A stretch of 61,254 nucleotides of DNA, taken from positions 1 through 61,254 of the forward strand of contig NZ_NJAG01000027.1 of NCBI RefSeq assembly GCF_002872335.1, in the 5' to 3' direction. The translations under genes were made by a program, and so were the position numbers. Below, one piece after another: positions 44,748-53,490 of the stretch. The DNA comes from Siphonobacter sp. BAB-5405. GTDB lineage: Bacteria; Bacteroidota; Bacteroidia; Cytophagales; Spirosomataceae. The first letter of the stretch is position 1. Every line of letters starts with the position of its first letter. Under the pieces are notes generated by a model. That model worked only from the letters and a program-made list of their open reading frames with translations, ran no database searches and was not told the DNA's origin.

Positions 44748-45950
44748 ATGGCACGAAATACTGATAAGCCGGAAGGGGAACAAAACTCCTATCAACGGCT
44801 GAAGCAATACCTGTTTGATCGATACGAAATCCGTCTCAATGTTATTTCCAATGATTTAGAAGTCCGGCCTAAGGACAGTAAAGAGGTGTACAGTGCTTTG
44901 AATGATAACGACCTCAAGTGCGAACTGTACGATAAGAATTTCAACGGCTTCGAGAAAAGACTCGAGGCACTGTTGCTTTCCAGTCAGGTAGAACGCTACG
45001 ATCCCATTGCTCATTACTTCAAATCGCTACCGGCCTGGACGAAGGAAGATCCGGATTACATCGCCAAGCTCTGTGAATACGTCAAAACGCCCGATCCGGA
45101 ATGGTTTACGGCCATGTTTCGTAAATGGCTGGTGAGAGCCGTTGCCTGTGGTATCGGAGCTAGTCCTTTTAATAAACAGTGCCTTACATTGGTAGGGTCT
45201 CAGAACGACGGTAAAACGTCGTTTTTACGGTTTCTGGCTTCTGGCCCGCTCAAAGCCTACTATAAAGAGAACGTAGACTTTGAGAATAAGGATGGCCGCA
45301 TTGCCCTATGCCGGAACTTCCTAATCAACCTGGACGAACTGGCGACACTTTCCAAAACGGATATCAACAAAGCCAAGTCCTTTTTCACGGATCATATCAT
45401 CCGGGTACGGCTGCCGTATGCCAAGCGGGAATCAGATGGCATCCGGCGAGCCTCTTTTGTGGCTTCAACGAACGAAAGTGAGTTCCTGACCGATACCACG
45501 GGTAACGTACGGTGGTTGATCTTCGAAGTACAGGGCTTTATCCACAATAACGGGGGGCCGGGGGGCTATCAGCAGGACATCGATATGGATCAGGTCTGGT
45601 CGCAGGCGTACGGATTGCTTAATAGTGGCTTTACGTATGAGATGAATCGGGAAGAAATAGAACGGTCGGAAAAGATCAATCGAGGCTTCCAGCGGTCGAA
45701 CCCTGAAACCGAGCTAATCAGTCGATACTTCGTTCCGGAAGAGAAAGACCATACGGAGGCAGAGTTCCTTACTTCATCGGAAATGATGGAAAGAGTATCC
45801 TATCTCTCCGCTCATTCGCACAAACTCAACCCGGTAACCTTTGGCCGGGCTTTAGCGTTTTTGAGGTTTCCGCAAACGACAGATCGTACAAATAGTATTT
45901 TTCCTAGAAAAGGCTATTGGGTAAGGCAGTACACTTTTAGAAATAATTAG
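44748..45950 (+). CDS. VirE/VapE-family P-loop ATPase (primase-helicase type)
   Basis: A 400-residue protein with Walker A GSQNDGKTS (150-158), Walker B FLINLDEL (D186/E187) and later VRLPYAKRESDGIRRASFVA and STNESEFLTDTTGNVRWLIF, the signature of the virulence-associated E (VapE-like) superfamily-3-type helicases. Such proteins initiate or drive replication of satellites, plasmids and integrative elements. An array of TACTACA repeats begins immediately after its stop, suggesting that it is the initiator that binds them. Confidence 0.85.
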   Translation: MARNTDKPEGEQNSYQRLKQYLFDRYEIRLNVISNDLEVRPKDSKEVYSALNDNDLKCELYDKNFNGFEKRLEALLLSSQVERYDPIAHYFKSLPAWTKEDPDYIAKLCEYVKTPDPEWFTAMFRKWLVRAVACGIGASPFNKQCLTLVGSQNDGKTSFLRFLASGPLKAYYKENVDFENKDGRIALCRNFLINLDELATLSKTDINKAKSFFTDHIIRVRLPYAKRESDGIRRASFVASTNESEFLTDTTGNVRWLIFEVQGFIHNNGGPGGYQQDIDMDQVWSQAYGLLNSGFTYEMNREEIERSEKINRGFQRSNPETELISRYFVPEEKDHTEAEFLTSSEMMERVSYLSAHSHKLNPVTFGRALAFLRFPQTTDRTNSIFPRKGYWVRQYTFRNN

Positions 45951-45960
45951 ACATTCAAGT

Positions 45961-46190
45961 TACTACTTACTACAAAATAACTGTATATCTCTGATTATGA
46001 GAATAATAGTTGTAGTAAGATAACGAAACAGAAAGTTACTACATCCTACTACATCTTACTACAAATTAAGAAAAGAGTGACTTTGTAGTAGGGTGAAACT
46101 TGAATTGTAGTAAGATAAAAAGAAGAAGTTACTACACTTAAATGTCTGTAAGTGAATTGGTTAAGGGCTTGTAGTAGTGTAGTAAGATGT
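45961..46190. repeat. TACTACA/TGTAGTA iteron-like array, candidate replication origin
   Basis: Ten copies of a 7-mer in about 220 bp: TACTACA at 45968, 46037, 46047, 46057 and 46130, and its complement TGTAGTA at 46011, 46084, 46106, 46170 and 46178. Three of the forward copies are spaced exactly 10 bp. Four copies extend to the 11-mer TGTAGTAAGAT or its complement. The surroundings are AT-rich, as for a DNA-unwinding element, and the VirE-type ATPase gene is adjacent. Confidence 0.75.
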
Positions 46191-46352
46191 TTTCCAAAAC
46201 TTTTCAAAAAAAAACACACTTTTAAAAATCAGAAAAACATAACTAATAGAACATTTCCGCGATGAATGACAACTCGATACGGATGTTTAGCCAAGTAACA
46301 CAAAACGAACTACTGGTTTTGGTTACTGATGGGTTAACTATGGGGCAAGAAA

Positions 46353-46375
46353 AAAGCCCTGAAATTCAGGGCTTT
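46353..46375 (-). terminator. Replacement terminator for the tRNA operon brought by the element
   Basis: Arms AAAGCCCTGAA (46353-46363) and TTCAGGGCTTT (46365-46375). On the minus strand the stem is followed by TTTTTC. It lies 15 bp inside the element from the tRNA-Arg 3' end. Confidence 0.8.
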
Positions 46376-46388
46376 AAGTATTTTGGTG

Positions 46389-46409
46389 TGGTCTCGTTAG
46401 GAATCGAAC
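46389..46409. repeat. Right attachment site (attR) within tRNA-Arg
   Basis: TGGTCTCGTTAGG followed by AATCGAAC, the 3' end of tRNA-Arg; matches attL at 31286-31306. Confidence 0.75.
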
Positions 46410-46459
46410 CTAAATCTCAAGCTCCGGAGGCTTACATACTATCCGTTGTACGACGAGAC
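46390..46459 (-). tRNA. tRNA-Arg (anticodon CCG)
   Basis: On the minus strand the acceptor arms GTCTCGT and ACGAGAC pair over 7 bp, the anticodon arm TAAGC-CTCCGGA-GCTTG gives anticodon CCG (reads CGG), and the T arm is TTAGG-TTCGATT-CCTAA. The 3' end is the integration target of the element; the gene is intact because attR restores it. It is transcribed together with the upstream tRNA-Met. Confidence 0.92.
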
Positions 46460-46498
46460 CCTAAAAAGAAAGCCGCCCAGATGCGAACGGCTTTTTGT

Positions 46499-46569
46499 AG
46501 CGGGAACAGGACTCGAACCTGTGACCTTTGGGTTATGAGCCCAACGAGCTGCCAACTGCTCCATCCCGC
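46499..46569 (-). tRNA. tRNA-Met (anticodon CAT)
   Basis: On the minus strand the acceptor begins GCGGGA, the anticodon arm is TTGGG-CTCATAA-CCCAA with CAT, and the T arm is ACAGG-TTCGAGT-CCTGT. There is no initiator-type C1-A72 mismatch, so it is an elongator Met tRNA (or tRNA-Ile2, if the C34 is lysidinylated). Confidence 0.92.
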
Positions 46570-46586
46570 GGTGTGTTATTGGACTG

Positions 46587-46616
46587 CAAATATACGGCAC
46601 TTTCCGTTAAAATCAA
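46587..46616 (-). promoter_or_regulatory. Predicted promoter of the tRNA operon
   Basis: On the minus strand TTGATT (46616-46611) and TATATTTG (46594-46587) with 16 nt between them, matching the Bacteroidota consensus. The tRNA-Met 5' end is 18 bp downstream. Confidence 0.55.
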
Positions 46617-46721
46617 TACCTTTGTAAAAAAAACAGATTGGAGTACCCATTTATTTTTTTAGTTTAACTGATTGTCAGTCAGCTAAGCTGAAAAATATTT
46701 TTATAGTTTTGATTTTGTTAC

Positions 46722-47621
46722 ATGGATAATCATAAAACGGGATACGTCAGCATTGTCGGGAAACCCAACGTGGGTAAATCAACCCTGATGAATGCTCTGG
46801 TAGGAGAGCGGCTTTCGATCATTACTTCGAAGGCCCAAACGACCCGTCACCGGATCATGGGGATTGTGAATGGTGTACACGATGAGGTGCCTTTTCAACT
46901 GGTGTACTCCGATACGCCGGGGATCATCAAGCCTCAGTATCAATTACACCAGTCGATGATGAATTTCGTACGCGGCTCGCTGGAAGACGCGGATGTGATT
47001 CTTTTTGTGACGGATATTTTTGAGCAGTACGACGAAGACGATGTCATCGACAAACTGACGCGTATTCAGGATACGCCCGTGATTCTGCTAATCAATAAAG
47101 TAGATCTGGCAACGCAGGAACAGGTCGAGGAAAAAATCGCCCATTGGCGGAACCGTTTCGCCACGCAGACCATTCTACCCATCTCTGCTTTGCATAAGAC
47201 GGGCCTGGAGGAATTGTTTAGCCTCATCATCAAGGCGATTCCGGTGCATCCGCCCTTCTTTGACAAGGAATCGCTGACGGACCGGCCCGAACGCTTTTTT
47301 GCGGCTGAGATCGTTCGCGAGAAGATTTTTCTGAATTACAAAAAAGAGATTCCCTATAGTACCGAAGTGGTGATTACTTCCTTTAAAGAAGAAGAAAACA
47401 TCATCCGCATTCTGGCTGAAATCTACGTAGAGCGAAGCAGCCAGCGGGCTATTCTGCTAGGGCATAAGGGAGCTTCCATCAAGAAAGTGGGGATTGAATC
47501 CCGGCAGGAAATGGAAGCCTTTTTTGGAAAACAAATTCACCTGGAAACCTACATTCGTGTGGAGCCCGACTGGCGAAGTAAAGCCAACAAGCTCCGCGAG
47601 TTTGGGTACATTCAAGAGTAA
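46722..47621 (+). CDS. era: GTPase Era
   Basis: Essential GTPase for 16S rRNA 3'-end maturation and small-subunit assembly. It has 299 residues, normal length. G1 GKPNVGKST, G3 DTPG (YSDTPGIIKPQYQLH), G4 NKVD, and the C-terminal KH domain (EIYVERSSQRAILLGHKGASIKKVG). It is followed after 178 bp by der, a second ribosome-assembly GTPase. Confidence 0.97.
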   Translation: MDNHKTGYVSIVGKPNVGKSTLMNALVGERLSIITSKAQTTRHRIMGIVNGVHDEVPFQLVYSDTPGIIKPQYQLHQSMMNFVRGSLEDADVILFVTDIFEQYDEDDVIDKLTRIQDTPVILLINKVDLATQEQVEEKIAHWRNRFATQTILPISALHKTGLEELFSLIIKAIPVHPPFFDKESLTDRPERFFAAEIVREKIFLNYKKEIPYSTEVVITSFKEEENIIRILAEIYVERSSQRAILLGHKGASIKKVGIESRQEMEAFFGKQIHLETYIRVEPDWRSKANKLREFGYIQE

Positions 47622-47799
47622 TGGCTGCGAACGACTCCTTTTATACCGGATTCGTTGGGTGAGCGAGGGTAGGCGGGAAACCGTTTGTCGTGAGCCGTTC
47701 GTGGAAACCATTGCTCCATCCGTAAACCGACGCAGCCGAGAAACGGCTGGTCTCTTAACGGAGTCGTAGCCTGTGAGAGGTGAAAGCTCCTAACACATC

Positions 47800-49107
47800 A
47801 TGTCAAATATTGTAGCCATTGTGGGGCGTCCCAATGTGGGTAAATCCACACTTTTTAACCGGATCATTGAGCAGAAGAAAGCCATCATGGACAACGTCTC
47901 GGGGGTAACCCGCGACCGCCATTATGGGTATGGCGATTGGACGGGGAAGTACTTCACCGTGATTGATACGGGCGGTTATGTGGTTGGTTCGGAAGATATT
48001 TTCGAGGAAGCCATTCGCGAACAGGTACAGATCGCCATGGACGAAGCTACCGTGGTAGTATTCGTGGTAGATTGTATTACGGGATTGACGGGTCTGGATG
48101 AAGATTTCGCTAATGTATTACGTCGTTCTAAAAAACCCGTTGTTCTAGTCGCCAACAAGGCCGATACAACGGATAAAATGCACGCAGCGGCTGAGTTTTA
48201 TGCGTTAGGCTTAGGCGATCCGTATCCGATTTCGGCAGAAAACGGTAACAACACGGGTGACCTAATGGACGCCATCGTTGCTCACTTTGAAGATGAAGGC
48301 GTAGAAGATCCGGAAGCAGGTATTCCCCGGGTTGCCATTTTGGGTCGTCCGAACGTAGGAAAATCATCGTTTCTCAATGCCATTCTGGGCCGGGAACGGA
48401 GTATTGTAACCGACATTGCCGGTACAACGCGTGATGCGATCCACACCCGCTATTCCCTGTACGGAAATGACTTTATCATTACGGATACGGCAGGGATGCG
48501 GCGGAAAGCTCGCGTCAACGATAACATTGAGTTTTACTCAACGCTGCGTTCCATGCGGGCTCTGGATGAGTGCGACGTTGCCATCATTATTCTGGATGCG
48601 GAACGGGGACTGGAAGCTCAGGATATGAACATCATCGGGATGGCACACCGGGCGAAGAAGGGTATCGTACTGATGATCAATAAGTGGGATTTGATCGAAA
48701 AGGATTCGAAAACGGCTCCTGCCTGGGAAAAAGAACTTCGTCAGCGATTGGCTCCTATTGATTATGCTCCCATTGTCTTTACTTCGGTAGTAGATAAACT
48801 ACGGATTTTCAAAGTAGTGGAGAAAGTGAGGGAGGTATATGAAGAACGTCGTCGCCGGATTGCTACCTCACAACTCAACGATGTAATTCTGCCCGAAATC
48901 GAAGCGTATCCACCACCAGCAATCAACGGTAAGTACGTGAAGATTAAGTATCTGACGCAGTTACCGACGCCAAGTCCGACGTTTGTACTCTTCTGTAATT
49001 ATCCCCAGTATATCAAAGAGAGTTACGAACGCTTCCTGGAAAACAAATTCCGGGCTCACTTCGGCTTCGAGGGCGTACCGTTAACGATGTTCTTCCGGAA
49101 AAAATAA
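47800..49107 (+). CDS. der: Ribosome-assembly GTPase Der (EngA)
   Basis: Large-subunit assembly GTPase with two G domains in tandem. The first has [12 protein letters not shown] (8-19) and DTGGY, the second [15 protein letters not shown] and [13 protein letters not shown] and NKWD are the two G4 motifs. The C-terminal KH-like domain ends PLTMFFRKK. It has 435 residues, normal. The 178-bp gap from era holds GC-rich repeats but no gene. Confidence 0.97.
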   Translation: MSNIVAIVGRPNVGKSTLFNRIIEQKKAIMDNVSGVTRDRHYGYGDWTGKYFTVIDTGGYVVGSEDIFEEAIREQVQIAMDEATVVVFVVDCITGLTGLDEDFANVLRRSKKPVVLVANKADTTDKMHAAAEFYALGLGDPYPISAENGNNTGDLMDAIVAHFEDEGVEDPEAGIPRVAILGRPNVGKSSFLNAILGRERSIVTDIAGTTRDAIHTRYSLYGNDFIITDTAGMRRKARVNDNIEFYSTLRSMRALDECDVAIIILDAERGLEAQDMNIIGMAHRAKKGIVLMINKWDLIEKDSKTAPAWEKELRQRLAPIDYAPIVFTSVVDKLRIFKVVEKVREVYEERRRRIATSQLNDVILPEIEAYPPPAINGKYVKIKYLTQLPTPSPTFVLFCNYPQYIKESYERFLENKFRAHFGFEGVPLTMFFRKK

Positions 49108-49194
49108 ATGTAGTTGTTAGTTGATGGTTGGTTATTGTTAGAAGATTTACCTATAAACCACACCATTGATTTTTACTCAATTAGAAGAATAAAG

Positions 49195-49225
49195 AAAAAG
49201 GTCGCTCAACAGGCGACCTTTTTCT
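49195..49225. terminator. Bidirectional terminator between der and guaB
   Basis: Arms AAAAAGGTCGC (49195-49205) and GCGACCTTTTT (49213-49223), A-run left and T-run right. Confidence 0.9.
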
Positions 49226-49291
49226 TTGGAACTAATGGTATTGGAACGGACGATCAACCAACAACGATTAACGACCAACCCACAACCAAAT

Positions 49292-50761
49292 CTATTTCAC
49301 GCTATAGTTCGGAGCTTCTTTCGAGATCACTACATCGTGCGGGTGGCTTTCGCGAACACCAGCTGCCGTAATCTTCACGAATTTAGCTGCTTGTAGTGCT
49401 TCAATATCGCGGGAACCGCAGTAACCCATACCTGCTTTCAGTCCACCGACCATTTGGTACAGAATATCACCTACGCGGCCTTTGTACGAAATACGGCCTA
49501 CGATACCTTCGGGTACCAGCTTCTTGATGTCATCTTCCGCATCCTGGAAATAGCGGTCTTTCGAACCTTCTTCCATGGCTTCTACGGAACCCATACCACG
49601 ATAACTCTTGAAACGACGACCTTCAGCAATGATGATTTCACCCGGAGCTTCGTCCGTACCTGCCAGTAAGGAACCCATCATGATTGAGCTGGCTCCACCG
49701 GCAATGGCTTTTACAATATCACCAGAGTAACGAATACCGCCATCGGCAATGATGGGGACACCCGTACCAGCTACGGCTTTCGCTGCTTCATATACGGCAG
49801 AAAGCTGAGGCATACCTACGCCCGCAATCACGCGAGTCGTACAGATCGATCCAGGGCCAACGCCTACCTTCACGGCATCTGCTCCGGCATCGGCCAGGGC
49901 TTTGGCACCTTCGCCAGTAGCCACGTTACCCACAATCACATCCAGATTGGGGAACGACGCTTTTACTGATTTCAACGCGTTGATTACACCCAGTGAGTGA
50001 CCGTGAGCCGTATCAATACTAATCACGTCTACACCTGCTTTGACCAGAGCGGCTACGCGATCCAGCAAATCGGGGGTTACGCCAACGGCCGCACCCACCC
50101 GCAGACGTCCACGGGAATCTTTGCAGGCATTGGGGTGATTTTTCTTCTTGAGAATATCCTTGTAGGTAATCAGCCCTACGAGTTTATTCGAATCATCAAC
50201 AATGGGAAGTTTTTCAATCCGGTGTTCCTGCAATACGGCTTCCGCTGCCTGCAGATCAATACCTTCACGAGCCGTGACGAGTTTATCCTTCGTCATGATC
50301 TCGGTAACGGGCTGGCTTAATTTGGTTTGGAAACGAATATCGCGATTAGTAAGAATACCGATCAGTTTACCTTCGGTATCAACGACGGGAATCCCGCCGA
50401 TTTTATTTTCCCGCATCAGGCGGTGAGCATCCGCCAGCGTATCGCCTTCGGAAAGCGTTACCGGGTCCAGGATCATTCCGGATTCAGAACGTTTCACCTT
50501 CCGCACTTCTTCCGCCTGACGATCAATGGACATGTTCTTGTGAATAATGCCAAGACCACCTTCCTGAGCCATCGCAATGGCCATTTCCGATTCAGTAACC
50601 GTGTCCATGGCAGCGGAAACTAAGGGAACGTTCAGGCGTATGTTTTTCGTGAGGTATGATTCGGTGCGAGTTTCGCGGGGGAGAACTTCCGAATAAGCGG
50701 GCAGCAGAAGCACATCATCGTAGGTAAGTGCTTCAAAAAGAAACTTGGAGGAGTCCAACAT
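49292..50761 (-). CDS. guaB: Inosine-5'-monophosphate dehydrogenase
   Basis: NAD-dependent oxidation of IMP to XMP, the committed step to GTP. It has 489 residues. The TIM-barrel begins [15 protein letters not shown]; two CBS domains sit between about residues 95 and 210 ([37 protein letters not shown]). The catalytic loop is GPGSICTTR with the active-site Cys, followed by [11 protein letters not shown] and the flap motif YRGMGS. Monocistronic, divergent from the exonuclease gene. A TAATTTTG box (minus strand, 50851-50844) is a possible promoter element. Confidence 0.97.
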   Translation of the reverse strand: MLDSSKFLFEALTYDDVLLLPAYSEVLPRETRTESYLTKNIRLNVPLVSAAMDTVTESEMAIAMAQEGGLGIIHKNMSIDRQAEEVRKVKRSESGMILDPVTLSEGDTLADAHRLMRENKIGGIPVVDTEGKLIGILTNRDIRFQTKLSQPVTEIMTKDKLVTAREGIDLQAAEAVLQEHRIEKLPIVDDSNKLVGLITYKDILKKKNHPNACKDSRGRLRVGAAVGVTPDLLDRVAALVKAGVDVISIDTAHGHSLGVINALKSVKASFPNLDVIVGNVATGEGAKALADAGADAVKVGVGPGSICTTRVIAGVGMPQLSAVYEAAKAVAGTGVPIIADGGIRYSGDIVKAIAGGASSIMMGSLLAGTDEAPGEIIIAEGRRFKSYRGMGSVEAMEEGSKDRYFQDAEDDIKKLVPEGIVGRISYKGRVGDILYQMVGGLKAGMGYCGSRDIEALQAAKFVKITAAGVRESHPHDVVISKEAPNYSVK

Positions 50762-50930
50762 GGCAAATAACGGTGCTATTCTTATTTGCCGGACGAAGAT
50801 ACTATTTTTTTTCGTGACTAGAAAAACTGCAAATTATTTAATACAAAATTAACAGACGTCCGGAGCTGACGTTTTCATTCTCAGGGATGTTCATAAAGGG
50901 GGCAAAAGTCTATATCCCGGGAAATTAATG

Positions 50931-50938
50931 TATTTTTG
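50931..50938 (+). promoter_or_regulatory. Predicted -7 box of the exonuclease gene
   Basis: TATTTTTG matches TAnnTTTG. Transcription would start near 50945, which leaves almost no leader before the TTG at 50952 and supports the later GTG start. Confidence 0.45.
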
Positions 50939-50963
50939 TATTTGTCAGTAATTGAGGAACACC

Positions 50964-51779
50964 GTGCAACATAGTCTGAAACTCCGTAAGCCGCTCGCTT
51001 TTTTTGATCTGGAAACTACCGGCATCAATCTGATACGGGATCGTATTGTAGAAATTTCCATTGCCAAAGCCATGCCTGATGGATCAGTACAGGTACGTAC
51101 CGAAAAGGTCAATCCGGGCATGCCTATTCCGCTGGAGACGAGCCTGATTCACGGAATTTACGATGAAGATGTCGCGGATAAACCTCAATTCAAGCAACTG
51201 GCCAAATCACTGGCTCAATTTCTGGAAGGGTGTGACCTGGCGGGATTTAACTCCAATAAGTTTGACGTACCCATGCTGGTCGAAGAGTTTTTGCGGGTGG
51301 GTATTGATTTTGATACGAAAAACCGTCGCCTGATTGACGCTCAACGCATCTATCACATGATGGAACCGCGTAACCTGTCAGCAGCTTATAAGTTCTACTG
51401 TGGCAAGAAACTTGAACATGCTCACTCTGCCGAGGCAGATACACTGGCTACGCTGGAAGTACTCGACTGCATGATCAAACGCTACGAAGGGGTAGAAGTG
51501 GAAAAGAATAAAGACGAAACCTGGATTCCGGTCAAGAACGACATGGATGCTCTGCACGAGTTGACATCCGGACAATTCGTCGACTTCGCCCAGCGAATGA
51601 AGTATAACAATGAAGGCGTCGTCGTTTTCAACTTTGGTAAGCATACCGGCAAACCCGTACTCGAAGTATTTAAGCGGGAGCCCAGCTACTACGACTGGAT
51701 GATGCAGGGTGACTTTACACTGGATACCAAACGAAAACTGACCGATATAAAACTGAAAAGCAGTACGTTAATGAAATAG
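50964..51779 (+). CDS. DnaQ-like DEDD 3'-5' exonuclease
   Basis: Exonuclease of about 271 residues. Exo I motif FFDLETTGI with DxE, Exo II GFNSNKFDVPML, Exo III HSAEADTLATLEVL with H and D, so all catalytic residues are present. The C-terminal 90 residues carry a small domain (FNFGKHTGKPVLEVFKREPSYYDWM) often found after bacterial exonuclease domains. There is no ATG near the start: candidates are TTG 50952 and GTG 50964; the latter is chosen for leader length. Role could be DNA proofreading, repair or RNA turnover; not decided. Confidence 0.85.
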   Translation: MQHSLKLRKPLAFFDLETTGINLIRDRIVEISIAKAMPDGSVQVRTEKVNPGMPIPLETSLIHGIYDEDVADKPQFKQLAKSLAQFLEGCDLAGFNSNKFDVPMLVEEFLRVGIDFDTKNRRLIDAQRIYHMMEPRNLSAAYKFYCGKKLEHAHSAEADTLATLEVLDCMIKRYEGVEVEKNKDETWIPVKNDMDALHELTSGQFVDFAQRMKYNNEGVVVFNFGKHTGKPVLEVFKREPSYYDWMMQGDFTLDTKRKLTDIKLKSSTLMK

Positions 51780-51786
51780 TACCCAC

Positions 51787-51820
51787 AAAAAAACGAGTCG
51801 AATAACCGGCTCGTTTTTTT
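51787..51820. terminator. Bidirectional terminator between the exonuclease gene and ispH
   Basis: Arms AAAAAAACGAG (51787-51797) and CTCGTTTTTTT (51810-51820). Confidence 0.88.
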
Positions 51821-51861
51821 TGTACTCAGAAGGATAATCAAAATAGAGTACGATAAAAAAT

Positions 51862-53133
51862 CTATGCAAATGCTTCCATGGCTGCATCGATCGTCCGGGC
51901 TTCCGGAAAAAAGGAAAGCAGCCGCAACAGAATATCTTCTACTACCTTATCCGGACACGAAGCTCCGCAGGTGAGCATAATCGTAACCGGCGAATGCATC
52001 GGTAAATAATTTTCAGAAACTTTCTCCGTTTTTTCGTGCAGATCGTAATGACGAATGAGCGTCGTATTTAGAAGCTTCGCTGCATTTTCAATAAAATACG
52101 TCGGTAGCTTTTGCTCGCACAATTCCACCAGGTGCGAGGTATTCGAGGAATTGTATCCCCCCGCGACTACGCACAAATCAGCCTGCTCTGCCAGTAAGCC
52201 ATAGGTAGCCGACTGGTTATCATTCGTTGCGTAACAAAGGGTATCTCGTGTATCGGCGAAGTGAGCGGTGGTATCATCACTGGGATACATTTCCATCATT
52301 ACCTGTCGCAGGTAATCGGCAATGGCCTGCGTATCGGAAGCCAGCATCGTCGTCTGATTCACTACACCAATGCGTTGTAAGTCGCGACGAACATCAAATC
52401 CTTCCGAGTACTGATCCTTAAATTCTTCGTAAAAAAGCTCGGCTGGTTTTTGCTGACGAATGTACAAAGCCAGTTGCTCCGCTTCCTTCATATCTTTTAC
52501 CACAACCGTCGGAGCATTCTGACGAGCGTGTGAAAACGTAGCCCGGGTTTCTTCGTGGGCTGGTTTCCCGTGAATGACTACCGTATAATCGCTTTGACCG
52601 ATGGAGGAAGCCCGCTTCCAGACTTTCTCCACAAAAGGACAGGTCGTATCGTATTGTTCGGTCTGAATACCAATCGCGGCAAGTTTTGCCTGAATCTCCA
52701 GCGTAGTACCAAAGGCCGGAATGATCACAATATCGTCAGCGGTAAGCGATTCCCAGGGAATCAGCTGCCGACCGGATGTATCCATGATAAATTGAACGCC
52801 TTGACTCTGTAAATCCCGGTTCACTTCCGGGTTATGAATCATTTCGCTCAGGAGATAAATATGCTTGGAAGGATAGTTCGCGATAATCTGGTACGCCGTT
52901 TCTACGGCATTTTCAACGCCATAGCAGAATCCAAAGTGACGGGCAATAAGAAACCGCACCGGGCCGAAATCGATCAGCGTCGGTGTGAAGTCTTTCTTCA
53001 TCTTATCCTGTTTGCGACGGAATTCCTTAATCGCACCAATGATAGGACTCTTAAATGTATCGGGGATTTGAAACGACTTCATTTTCTTGAATTTCGTTGC
53101 CCGTGGCGGCAGCGTACTAGCGGTACTGCTCAT
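51862..53133 (-). CDS. ispH: 4-hydroxy-3-methylbut-2-enyl diphosphate reductase
   Basis: Iron-sulfur enzyme of the last step of the MEP isoprenoid pathway, producing IPP and DMAPP. It has 423 residues, the long form found in Bacteroidota and plants/cyanobacteria rather than the 310-residue E. coli form. Cluster ligands are visible in HFGFCYGVENAVE, DTTCPFVEKVW and LTCGASCPD; E in the THEET-like HEETRATF region is present. An N-terminal extension of about 45 residues precedes the core. ATG 53133 is taken, though an inner ATG at 53082 is possible. Confidence 0.94.
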   Translation of the reverse strand: MSSTASTLPPRATKFKKMKSFQIPDTFKSPIIGAIKEFRRKQDKMKKDFTPTLIDFGPVRFLIARHFGFCYGVENAVETAYQIIANYPSKHIYLLSEMIHNPEVNRDLQSQGVQFIMDTSGRQLIPWESLTADDIVIIPAFGTTLEIQAKLAAIGIQTEQYDTTCPFVEKVWKRASSIGQSDYTVVIHGKPAHEETRATFSHARQNAPTVVVKDMKEAEQLALYIRQQKPAELFYEEFKDQYSEGFDVRRDLQRIGVVNQTTMLASDTQAIADYLRQVMMEMYPSDDTTAHFADTRDTLCYATNDNQSATYGLLAEQADLCVVAGGYNSSNTSHLVELCEQKLPTYFIENAAKLLNTTLIRHYDLHEKTEKVSENYLPMHSPVTIMLTCGASCPDKVVEDILLRLLSFFPEARTIDAAMEAFA

Positions 53134-53490
53134 TTCTCTAGTAAGAACAAGTTTGTGAATAAACAGTTTTCAGAACTTGCTTTATGTTTTGATAAAACCT
53201 CCTAAAGACTGTAAAAATTCCTTTTCCCGGATAAATACAAAATGATCCAAGAATCTGAAAATGAATATTTTATACCTAGATTCAGCCTTCAAAAATAAGT
53301 ATAATTTGATTGGTTCGGCGGGCTTGCGAAACGGAAATTTAGAAATTCGGAGGAGAATGGGCCAACGCAAGCTTTCAGACGCAATCCAGTGGTCGGCATT
53401 TCTTTCCGTTTTATCGCCAACGCATTACAATTCCGGAAAACTTCTTTATTTTTCATCCCGAATAAGCCGTTTGCTCTAAACCTTTTCTAT
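53134..53490. other. Divergent intergenic region, nothing recognised
   Basis: About 350 bp between ispH and the Tat-exported TIM-barrel gene. It presumably holds both promoters; no clear terminator, repeat or gene seen. Confidence 0.5.

Larger units (their letters stand above)
45951..46389. other. Non-coding element end: repeat array, AT-rich tract, terminator
   Basis: Contains the TACTACA repeat array (45961-46190), an AT-rich run and then the terminator at 46353-46375. A 121-codon frame crossing into the two tRNA genes is not credible. Confidence 0.6.
31286..46409. mobile_element. Integrative element in tRNA-Arg(CCG), satellite-like genomic island
   Basis: About 15.1 kb between two copies of the tRNA-Arg 3' end. 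It carries a tyrosine integrase, XRE regulator with divergent small HTH gene, TOPRIM primase, VirE-type ATPase, and two sets of iteron-like repeats. No relaxase, coupling protein or conjugation genes are seen, and no capsid genes. This is compatible with a phage satellite or helper-dependent mobilizable island. The middle (about 34400-42060) is much more AT-rich than the ends and holds defence-type cargo. The right end brings its own terminator (46353-46375) for the interrupted tRNA operon. Confidence 0.82.

Noticed and set aside
44346-45950. A single VirE gene interrupted by a stop
   Set aside because: Both parts have own starts with a 27-bp gap, and the first is not recognisably a VirE N-terminus; kept as two genes with a note.
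45961-46190. CRISPR array
   Set aside because: Repeats are 7-11 nt, in both orientations and irregularly spaced; no cas genes are present.
31286-46409. Conjugative transposon
   Set aside because: No relaxase, coupling protein or Tra genes found.
46262-46627. Open frame of 121 codons on the plus strand at the right end of the element
   Set aside because: It runs antisense through both tRNA genes and a terminator and has no protein-like features.
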